From NCBI RefSeq assembly GCF_963678635.1, contig NC_087066.1:42501777-42565776 (forward strand): a DNA stretch of 64,000 nucleotides, in the 5' to 3' direction. Origin of the DNA: Symsagittifera roscoffensis (lineage: Eukaryota > Xenacoelomorpha > Acoela > Convolutidae). A program made the translations under genes and the position numbers. Within the stretch, counting starts at the first letter, position 1; each line of letters starts with the position of its first letter. Below, in pieces: positions 46,189-54,948 of this stretch. The notes below the pieces were generated by a model. The model was not told the origin of the DNA. It was given only the letters and a program-made list of their open reading frames with translations, and searched no databases.

Positions 46189-47154
46189 CTACTCCCGATG
46201 GAAATTAGTGTTCACGAGAGTATTATTATTTACAGCGACCGGCGGTCTATCTACAATATTTACATCTACAGAGTTAAAATGTGTTTTACTATATAGGATT
46301 TTCAGAATTTTTTCTATTGAAGCGACTACAAATTCTTCGTCGTAATGAAAAGATGAGAGGGCTTTGCCCGGAGTTAATCTGGATAAAAGATCGGTAAAAC
46401 CCATATCTGTTTCTGGGATATGGGAAAATTTAAAACTAAACGGTAATAGTCTGTTTACCCAGCGGGTCAATCGGCTATACATGGTCTTATTTCCGTGAGT
46501 TGCCGAAAGTGCAGAGAGTAAGGCTTTGTGGTCCGTGACGATTTCGAATTTTGCCCGTACAGGTAATTCCTGAAAAGTTCTGAGGCCAACACCACGCCCA
46601 GTAATTCTAGTTTGTTCGTGAAATACTTCATTTCATGATTATTTAAAATTCTTGAGGCGAAGGCAATCGTCTTCCACTGGTCCCCTTGTAATTGTTCTAG
46701 AGTTGCGCCTAGTCCGCTATGCAAAATATCCGTTTTTAGCCTAGGTTTTTCCTTTATATCGAAGTGGCTGTTTTCTGCGCTATTTAAAATTTCGGATTTT
46801 AATTTTTCGAAGGCTGCGTTATGAAACTTTTTCCATTTATATACATATTTTTGTTCAACAGAGGACGTAGTGGAGAACTTAATGCCGATGGATTCGAGAC
46901 GAATTTTGCGTACTGATTTATCGAGCCGAAGAACGATCGCAATTCCAAAATGTTCTTAGGGATTGATAAATTCTTGATGGCATCTGCTTTGCCGACCAAC
47001 GATCGTACTCCCTCGCCTGAGATTTTGAAGCCTAGCCATTCTGTCTCAGATTTGAAAAATGCACATTTCCCCATTTTACCGCCATATTATTCTTGTCCAG
47101 AATTGTTACAATATTAAAGACTATTGCTTTATGTTCTTCCAACGATCCCTTCGA
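46189..47154 (-). pseudogene. RT connection and RNase H, left copy
   Basis: Motifs WLGFKI and ELRSFFGSINQYAKF (47074-46799), LGATLEQLQGDQW and NELELLGVV-type (46724-46467), then RLTRWVNRLLPF and DMGFTDLLSRL (46482-46189). Three frames are needed. The right copy is at 48641-47769. Confidence 0.75.
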
Positions 47155-47754
47155 TGCTACCAAAATGTCTTCTAAAATTAATTGGTCGTCTTTTCCGTGG
47201 AGATCGTTTGCAAAATTTTTCATATACGATCCGTGAATGCCCATCGGTCGTTTCGTCTTTTTTGTCTCGATCAAGTCCCAAATCTTTTTGTCATCTCTCG
47301 TCATTAATTCAAGGAGTTTCGTAGAACAGTGGTTCTCGGGGAGTATTGGAGACAAGGGTAAACTTAAGTCAGCTTTGTAACTCTTCACTAATTTTGCATG
47401 ATCGTCCGGCAGGTGGTCACCTTTAAACTTTAGAGGGATGTTGCGTTCTTCGGGAATTATTAGTAAGGGTCGGCAATATCTTTCAACTTCGTAATAGCTA
47501 ATTTTTTTTTTGATTTGGGGTAAAAGCTGTTTGTTTTTTAAAATAAAATGTAAGAGGACTTTGTCCAAAAAAGTGATGCTCTTGAAACTGGATTTGGAAT
47601 TGTCAATAGGTAAGCACTTTGATGTACAAATTTCTGATCGTGGGTGCGAATTATCACAAATATTTAATGACCGAGCAATACAAGATATAATAGCGACAAA
47701 AATTTTGAGCTTGAAATTAGCTACAGAGCTATTCGAAAAGTTTTGACCAATCAC
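47032..47754 (-). pseudogene. Chimeric ORF across the duplication junction
   Basis: 240 codons: linker, then the N-terminal part of integrase (LPDDHAKLVKSYKADL, GIHGSYMKNFANDL). At the junction it passes in frame into the reverse transcriptase (EDILVASKGSLEEHK). It is a by-product of the tandem duplication and unlikely to fold as a unit, but it proves the exact junction. Confidence 0.7.
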
Positions 47755-47768
47755 GTCGCTTGAATTTT

Positions 47769-48641
47769 CTACTCCCGATGGAAATTAGTGTTCACGAGAG
47801 TATTATTATTTACAGCGACCGGCGGTCTATCTACAATATTTACATCTACAGAGTTAGAATGTGTTCTACTATATAGGATTTTCAGAATTTTTTCTATTGA
47901 AGCGACTACAAATTCTTCGTCGTAATGAGAAGATGAGAGGGCTTTGCCCGGAGTTAATCTGGATAAAAGATCGGTAAAACCCATATCTGTTTCTGGGATA
48001 TGGGAAAATTTAAAACTAAACGGTAATAGTCTGTTTACCCAGCGGGTCAATCGGCTATACATGGTCTTATTTCCGTGAGTTGCCGAAAGTGCAGAGAGTA
48101 AGGCTTTGTGGTCCGTGACAATTTCGAATTTTGCCCGTACAGGTAATTCCTGAAAAGTTCTGAGGCCAACACCACGCCCAGTAATTCTAGTTCGTTCGTG
48201 AAATACTTCATTTCATGATTATTTAAAATTCTTGAGGCGAAGGCAATCGTCTTCCACTGGTCCCCTTGTAATTGTTCTAGAGTTGCGCCTAGTCCGCTAT
48301 GCAAAGCATCCGTTTTTCCTTTATATCGAAGTGGCTGTTTTCTGCGCTATTTAAAATTTCGGATTTTAATTTTTCGAAGGCTGCGGAATGAAACTTTTTC
48401 CATTTACATACATATTTTTGTTCAACAGAGGACGTAGTGGAGAACTTAGTGCCGATGGATTCGGGACGAATTTTGCGTACTGATTTATCGAGCCGAAGAA
48501 CGATCGCAATTCCAAAATGTTCTTAGGGATTGGTAAATTCTTGATGGCATCTGCTTTGCCGACCAACGATCGTACTCCCTCGCCTGAGATTTTGAAGCCT
48601 AGCCATTCTGCCTCAGATTTGAAAAATGCACATTTCCCCAT
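47769..48641 (-). pseudogene. RT connection and RNase H, right copy
   Basis: Almost identical to 46189-47074, with the same frame breaks plus a 10-base deletion near 48316. Because the frame breaks are shared, they occurred before the duplication. Confidence 0.75.
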
Positions 48642-49442
48642 TTTACCGCCATATTATTCTTGTCCAGAATTGTTACAATATTAAAGACTATTGCTTTATG
48701 TTCTTCCAACGATCCCTTCGATGCTACCAAAATGTCTTCTATATAACAGTTTAAGAACGGTATGCTCTTTAAAAGTGAGTCCATGACCCGTTGGAATTCA
48801 TTGGGCATTTCACCCAGTCCATAAAATCCAGTTAAAAATTGATAGGTTCCCGTTGTTTCACCGCCTACTATGCTGAAATTTACTATTTGCTCGTTTTCTA
48901 GTTCTTTAAATAGTTCTTTAAACTCGCTGAAAACTTTCTCATTTGATGAATGCTGATTTATACACTTACTCTCGAATGGTGGTTGGTTGACCATACAGAT
49001 TGGCTCGGGGTATTTCTTCTGTTTCACTTCTATGCCTAACTCAGGTAAGTTGTCATTCCCAAGAATGTTTCGTTCATGACCACCAGTAATAAAGAAAGAA
49101 GTTTCTTCGCAGATCCACCCATTGAATTGTGTCTTCACGATGATCTTTCCTAAGATATTTATTGTATCGTCAGTGAACCCACAATACAAGTCTTTAATCC
49201 TCTTCTCCACTGGGTGAATTTTTAGGTTCGGGTATCTTAGTTTGAGCTCGTGCAACACGTTTTGTTTTAAAAAGCTTGCTGGTCTTGCTGAGTCTACTGG
49301 AGTCTACGATCATCTCCCATCCCAAGCCTATGTTTAGCAGTTTCTTAGTTTCCAGCCCGTTTTCATCGTAAATCGTTCTGACGTTAAGTACTGAGAAGTC
49401 GTCGTCATCACTCTGCCCGTATTCATTCCAGGCGTTTATCAC
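48599..49442 (-). pseudogene. Protease and internally deleted reverse transcriptase
   Basis: 49442-49194 holds a Gly/Glu-rich part with protease-like GLETKKLLNIGLGWEMIVDS, where a DTG active site would be expected but is not seen. 49258-48599 has the later protease motif (FFITGGHERNILGNDNLPELGIEV), then a linker, and jumps straight to NFSIVGGETTGTYQF. The reverse transcriptase fingers with LDLKNAY are missing. The active-site loop reads YIEDILVASKG where the other element has YLDD. Confidence 0.7.
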
Positions 49443-49531
49443 ATCGCAAGATTCTTGATTTTCGCCCCACGAGCTTTCCGGAGAGACGTAAGTACAATTC
49501 TCAGTGTTTACATAGTTGTCATTTACAGTAT

Positions 49532-49948
49532 TTACAGTGGGTCGTTTATTACGGGATTTACATCGTTTGGCGAAGTGTCCTTTGTTGTTACAATTTTACA
49601 TATTATCTCCTTCGCTCCTACGTTTAGATGCCCTTTCGTAAATGGGTTCCCACACTTCATACACGCTTTGCTACATTCTATGTTTAGACTTGGTTCCTTC
49701 TTGATCTGATTGTGGTTGTTAAAAGATTTAAAAATTGACCCGTTGGTCGACGATAGTGCCATATTTGTCAATTTTTGGTGGTTACAATACCCCTTTCCAA
49801 GGATCAAGGCCTGGTTGAGTGCTTCTGTCGGACTTATCGTGGCTGATAAAAGTTTCCGTTGGATGTCTGTGTTTCTCATGTTACAAATGAAGACATCTTT
49901 TGTCCATTCCGCTGCGTCATTCTCTTTTATATTACGGGTACTCGCCAA
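49532..49948 (-). pseudogene. Gypsy gag C-terminal part with zinc knuckle
   Basis: 138 codons including helices (DVFICNMRNTDIQRKLLS, ALNQALILGKG) and CMKCGNPFTKGH...C, a zinc-knuckle-like motif with wider spacing than CCHC. This is the part deleted in the 18-24 kb element, so it shows what that element lost. Confidence 0.6.
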
Positions 49949-50099
49949 GTCCGTTAGTGCTCCCCAGAATTGTTCATATGATTCTCGATCTTTCTGTTTG
50001 CGGTTTAGTAATTTATACCTCTCGAACGTTGTGTTGGGCGGTTTAATGACTGCTGCGTCAAGTAAGGTCCAGAACTCTGTGAAGGAGATCGCTAAAGTC

Positions 50100-50450
50100 T
50101 TGAACCTCGGGTTCTTCTGAGTGAAAACTTTTTCCTTCGCTCCCTAGAGCTAAAAAAATAAAATTGAGCGCAGTTTCTTATCCACTTTCGTCTGTCTCGA
50201 TCCGTTGAATTTTCTTTTTTCTTCATTGATCCGCTTTTCGTCGGCGGCTTCGTACTGTTTCATAGCGTTCTTATTGCTCGTCTCTCTGCTGGCTGTGTCC
50301 GTGTCCGTCTCGCTTCCGGTTACTTGTTCCAAGATGGGTATTTGCGTTTCTGGAATCTCTGGTCCGTTTAGGCTCTTTATGTCCAGATTTTCTATCGCAA
50401 TTTATGCCAATTGAAATTGTTCGCTCCATTGGGTCCAGGCAAGCGGTGGC
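50100..50450 (-). pseudogene. Gypsy gag N-terminal part
   Basis: The W..WSEQFQLA pattern at about 50450-50400, a stop, then the 50332-50150 frame (TGSETDTDTASRETSNKNAM ... KFNGSRQTKVDKKLRSILF), which matches KKFNGMRLEEADKKLRSVLY of the other element. Frames are broken. Confidence 0.65.
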
Positions 50451-50490
50451 TCTAGGGTGTGATTAGGCCAGAAGGGGGATTCCAAGCACG

Positions 50491-50512
50491 TTCGAATCAT
50501 TAGACTGCGCCA
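50491..50512 (-). other. Primer binding site of the 42-51 kb Gypsy element
   Basis: On the minus strand TGGCGCAGTCTAATGATTCGAA. Its start equals the TGGCGCAGTC of Drosophila 17.6-type elements, which are primed by tRNA-Ser. The following TTCGAA matches a T-loop, so the complementarity to the tRNA could be unusually long. Confidence 0.6.
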
Positions 50513-50990
50513 ATATAAAGTGTTTTGTTACTCTACTAGTTATGTACAACTAATATACAATTAATTAAAAGAAATTAAATTCTAAAACAATAACCGAACG
50601 AAAACTCTGCAATCGGCCGGTGGTTGTATCGAACAAAGTTAACCGGTATTTAATTAATACCGAAGGTCACTTAAAACAGCTAGAAACAAATCAGAACAAC
50701 TATGAATACTAAATGAACTTTTCAAGAAACAAAAAGCGAACTGTGAACTGAAATCATGGCTTCAATTTTGTTTTGAATATTGTTTTGAATTATTTTGTTT
50801 CTGCAATCGGCCGATGGTTGCATCGAACAAAGTTAACCGGTATTTAATTAATACCGAAGGTCACTTAAGACAGCTAGAAACAAATCAAAACAACTTGAAT
50901 GAACTTTTCAAGAAACAAAAAGCGAACTGTGAACTGAAATCATGGCTTCAATTTTGTTTTGAATACCTAAACTTATTGTTCTACATTTCG
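50513..50990 (-). repeat. 5' LTR region with internal duplication
   Basis: LTR sequence from 50513 resembling 42011-42203. The part 50605-50785 is repeated at 50803-50968 (CAATCGGCCG...GAAATCATGGCTTCAATTTT). The outer LTR end is not defined. Confidence 0.55.
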
Positions 50991-51180
50991 GATCTACTTA
51001 AAAATCTCCCCCCCCCCAGTCAAGAAAGGGGGGACATTCATTAGTAGGTACAATAGGCGGAGATTGTTAAGTAGATCCCCAGGGATCAACTTAACATTCT
51101 CTCCCCTTTCTGGAAGGGGGGAATGGAGATTCTTTAGTAGGTACAATAGGGGGGGGGGGGGGGATTGTTAACTAGATCCT
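50991..51180. repeat. C/G homopolymer tracts and 95-bp direct repeat
   Basis: Poly-C at about 51007-51017, a poly-G tract at about 51149-51165 and a direct repeat of TTAGTAGGTACAATAGG ... GATTGTTAA (51040-51078 and 51133-51172). Confidence 0.75.
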
Positions 51181-52778
51181 ATATTTCTCTAACAACGGAG
51201 TTTAAATTCACCACTCTAATGAAAAACAGAAAACAATTGAGTACGAATGTTAATTTTGTGCATGGTTTTTGGAAGTTTTGAAGAAAGATTCACAATGGGA
51301 ACTGTGATCAGAACAATCTGTGTAGTTTGCTGAACAACCTGATACGTGTTTTTCGACGTCAGCGATGAAAAGCACTAAACCTTCAGAGTCTTTTTTCTCT
51401 TCAAAAAAGCGTAAAAAATTCAACCTCAGCTGGGGTCGAGTATATGAAGTTTCAATAATATATGAACTCTTTCAATAACAGTTATTTGATCAACATTCAA
51501 AATTTGTTCTAAAAAAATTCTCACTGCTCAAAATTGCACTGGATTTTTAAGACAAAAGAAACATTTTTACGTTATATAAATATACACACACTGCAACTAA
51601 ATTAAAACTCATGAAAATCTGCAGCTCAAAGTAGATGTTTTGACGTGTGCAACGAAGTTTTGATCAGAAACTACTCTACTAGATTTCCACATCCAGTGTA
51701 TCACAACACACACACATACACACACACTTACATACACGCACGCGCACACACACACACACGCGCGCGCACACACGCACACACGCACCCACACACAAACGCG
51801 AAGTTTTCATTGCTAAAATAATAGAGTGAATAAGTGTTTAGTTTTCTGGCGACGATTATTTTGATGATGCAACCTTTGCAAAATCTAACCAGGTTCTTGC
51901 AAGATTTGCATTCCCTCAACCACGTAATTGTATAAATATAAAATTGTATAAATTTTATAAACTGTATATTGTATAATTTTATTTGATTTCGCATTATTCA
52001 CCTTTTTATGCCAATTTTCAGAAAAACTAGGTTTAAACGTTGTCTAATTATTTTATAATATATTTTTAAATGATGTATACACCTTTCAAAACATTAGTTT
52101 CGCATGTTTTGCATGCATTCGTGCAATTTTTTTATGTTTCTTTTTGTCTTAGGGGAAACATAAGCCAATCTCTTCTGCACAATTTTGCAAAAGCTCGGAG
52201 TATAAAACCAGAAAAATCTTGAAAATGAAAAATGTTGATTTAGAATGCAAAATCGTGCTTATTTCTTGTACAGTGAATGCAAATCAAATCGTACACAAAT
52301 CTTTCAAACGAGGGCAAATTTTGACAGCGTTTTGCAAGAAAATAGCAAGCATAATGATTTTCCTTGCAAAGTTTTTAAATTGATATCTTGCAAAATTTAC
52401 AGTCCGAGATCCCTTGTAATCTCAGGATTTGGTCTTTAAAAGTCTTGCGCTGTTTAAAGCACCCAAATTTGGTTTTAATGTCAAAATTGTTTGTTATTTT
52501 TGGACTACTTCTGAGATAAAAATGATTAGTTTTTCAAACTTTTTGTTCAATAGCCGACAAAGACTCACAAGTTTTCCAGCTTGTCTACACCCAACTTCTC
52601 GCAGAGCTTAGCATAGCTCACCCCCAAAGATAAAACTGTCTCCCAGCACATCAAAAAAATTCAAAGATCAAAAAGGTACAGGCTCAAGAGCAGCCTTATT
52701 TTTCTTCAAACGGCTGCACGTGAGTCTATATCATTTTAAACGTTTTAACACTTGGTTTTATTTAAATAATAAATATGT
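51181..52778. other. Intergenic with CA/CG microsatellite
   Basis: No gene is supported. A CA-rich microsatellite with interspersed CG and CAT lies at 51705-51795 and creates Cys/Val-rich ORFs on the minus strand. Confidence 0.6.
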
Positions 52779-53100
52779 AGGCACTTAGTATATTGGAGGG
52801 GCGTTCCCTTTGAGCTCATCAGATCGTGTAATCGATCCCTTGTAATGGTAAGGATAGTGTGTGAAGACGATCTCTAGCTTCAGTTCTACTACATCCTGAC
52901 CGATAGGCTGCAATAGCGGTACCACGTGAAAGTCTTAGACGCAAGCAAAGAGCTCCGCTCAACAAAATAACTCAGTCTTTAATGTGGGGAAATAGGGGAA
53001 ACGGACTATGCTTAGACAGGCTGGATAGCCTTTCATAGACCCTCTGCGAATCGCAGAAACCACAATTAATATATATGTTACTCAAATGTTATGTTAGATG
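52779..53100 (+). repeat. Possible tRNA-derived SINE
   Basis: GGCACTTAGTATATTGG (about 52780-52796) resembles a pol III A box and GTAATCGATCCC (about 52828-52840) a B box. A less AT-rich body of about 230 bases follows. The acceptor stem is not recognisable. Confidence 0.3.
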
Positions 53101-53128
53101 TTTAAAACCAGAGTGACATTCTTGAGAC

Positions 53129-53541
53129 CAGGGGCGGATCTAGGATTTTCTCGAGGGGAGCGGATTTTCAAAAAATTTCTAAAATTTCTTCGACCTTTTT
53201 TTTTTAGGTCGACCGAATTGATTTTCCGAGTTCTCCCAAAGCACTAAAAAGACCATTTTGGTCAAAGTTTCTGCGCCGCAGGCAAAATTTTGAAAAACCG
53301 GCCAAAAAAAGGCGTTTTTAGGCACTTTTTAGAAAATTTTGACCAAGTTGAGTTTTTTTGGCGCGCGCTCCCCCCTCAAAGTAAGTATAAATTGGCGCCA
53401 AATCCGCTTTTAGAAAACTTTTAGGGTCCGTCACCAAATATGAATATCTCAAAATAGTACAAAAGGGGACCCTTTGGGTCGGCAGGGGGTCGAACCCCTG
53501 AGGGGGGGGGGCGTCCACCCTCCCCCCTAAATCCGCCCCTG
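53129..53541. repeat. hAT-type MITE with 8-bp target duplication
   Basis: 413 bp. The ends are inverted repeats: CAGGGGCGGATCTAGGA at left, and CAGGGGCGGATTTAGGGGGG read from the right end. CTTGAGAC flanks both sides (53121-53128 and 53542-53549). Eight-base target duplications and CAG...CTG ends fit the hAT superfamily. No transposase; the minus-strand ORF 53318-53518 is a by-product. Confidence 0.85.
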
Positions 53542-53549
53542 CTTGAGAC

Positions 53550-53926
53550 TATTCTTGTTATCATTTCAAAACTGGTATTTTTGATGAGTGATGAATTACT
53601 ATAGCGGAAGAAAATGACAAAATTAAGTACACTTTTGAAATAGATTGAGGTGATCGAAAGTTCGATTGACTCGAGCTGATTGACTCGAACGGATAGCTAA
53701 ACAGAAGAAAGAGAAAAACTGCACCGAATATATATTTTAAATCTACTGCAATCCAAAATTAGGGCATTAACAGAAAGCTGTTAAATTCATCTAATTTTTC
53801 CTAGTAACTTTAGGCCAGCCAAACTAAACATAAACGTAACTTCAACATATTATCATCAATGAAATGAAAAAAGAAAATTGATAGAACTTCATTATATTGA
53901 TTAAGTTTTTGTCTGGAACAATAGGT
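53550..53926. other. 3' flank of the zinc-finger gene
   Basis: Probably contains its 3' untranslated region. No clear AATAAA was found on the minus strand. Confidence 0.4.
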
Positions 53927-54948
53927 TTACTTTGTAGTGAAGTTTAAAGGTTTTTGTTCATCTTCATCATGTGCTAATTTATCATCTTGATTATGTCGAT
54001 TGTCTGTTTTTAAACTGTTGCAATTGAAATCACCTGCTACCGTCCAGTCTCGTTTCATGTCTTTGCTCAATTTCGTCTTGCTCAAATCAACTCCACTTGT
54101 TTTCATCTGACCAGCCAACTGTGCCGCAAACGTATTCAAATCAAGAGGTGCGCCCAAACCCATTGGATTCATTGGCAGATTCATCGGCAAAGATCCGGGG
54201 TTGAGAGCGGGGTTCGAACCTACGTTCATCATTTGTTCTGCGAAAAAGCTTGATTGAAGCAACATGTTGACTGATGTCAGAGCTTGCAACGCTTTACTTG
54301 CGTCCGCTCCTGATAGGTTATTAATGTTAAGGCCGTTTAAGTTAGTACCCAGCAAATCTTTGCTGGCCAGGTTTTGATAGAGCTGTTGCAATGATTTTAG
54401 ATCCATGCCCGGGGGCATTCCTTTGGACCCCAAGTCAGGCAAAGTTCCAGGCGGGTTATAAAACCCACTTGCTGCTGCCAAGGGCCCCAAATTGCTTAAA
54501 GGAGGCATGTTGGGCAAGTTTGGAAAAAAATGGTTTCCCAAAAAACTGTTCACATCTAGTTTACTGTCAATGGCATCTGCGATTCTTTGAGCGGAGTTTG
54601 CGGAACTCAAGGTCGTCGGAGTCTGTTTTGGTGTTCCTTGGATACCCTGTGATGTTGGAGGGTTCAACTGATTCCTCTGCTGCTGTGATTCGTTGTTGTT
54701 CACTAAGGGAAGCTGAGAAGCATTATTGTGATTGACAAGGGGGTCATTTATTTCCATGTCTATTCCATGATTCAGTTTCAGATGTTTCTTTAAATTCCAT
54801 TTGGTGGTGAAGGATTGGTCGCAGTAGGAGCAAGAAAAACAAGGTCGCACAGCTGCATGGGACATCAGATGAGCTCTGGCGTTGCGTTTGTACTTGATGA
54901 CTTTCATGCATTGAGGACACATCCATGATCCCTTGGCAACGATTTGCT
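53927..54948 (-). CDS. Two-finger C2H2 zinc-finger protein, last exon
   Basis: Begins after the acceptor TTTTTGTTACAG with the bases AG, which complete GAG with the G left over from exon 60225-61025. It encodes 339 residues to TAA 53927-53929. Finger 1 is CPQC-12-HLMSH and finger 2 is CSYC-12-HLKLNH, separated by about ten residues. The remainder is rich in Asn, Leu, Pro, Gly and Met (ALNPGSLPMNLPMNPMG) and probably disordered. The very end reads EQKPLNFTTK. Two adjacent C2H2 fingers usually bind DNA, so a transcription factor in the nucleus is likely. An ATG further up (54985) lies in the intron and is not the start. I do not recognise the orthologue. Confidence 0.85.

Larger units (their letters stand above)
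45592..48740 (-). repeat. Tandem duplication of the RT/RNase H/linker/integrase start
   Basis: Unit 45592-47170 is repeated at 47171-48740, offset 1579, with about one percent difference including a 10-base gap (near 46739 / 48316). Duplicated ORF pairs are 46189-46482/47769-48062, 46467-46724/48047-48304 and 46799-47074/48366-48641. The junction at about 47171 joins integrase N-terminal sequence to reverse transcriptase. Confidence 0.9.
42010..50990 (-). mobile_element. Rearranged minus-strand Ty3/Gypsy element
   Basis: Same domain order and closely related protein motifs as the 18-24 kb element: gag (50450-49532), protease (49442-48960), reverse transcriptase/RNase H (two copies), linker, integrase (45809-44886) and C-terminal tail (44808-42613). 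It has a PBS at 50491-50512 and a polypurine tract at 42262-42277. Tandem duplications occur in pol, the tail and both LTR regions, and part of the reverse transcriptase is deleted. The outer ends are obscured by the duplications, so no target duplication was found. Confidence 0.8.

Noticed and set aside
51609-51994. Cys/Val-rich minus-strand ORFs
   Set aside because: Translation of the CA/CG microsatellite.
54391-54735. Plus-strand ORF of 114 codons opposite the zinc-finger exon
   Set aside because: Antisense shadow of the well-supported exon 53927-54948.
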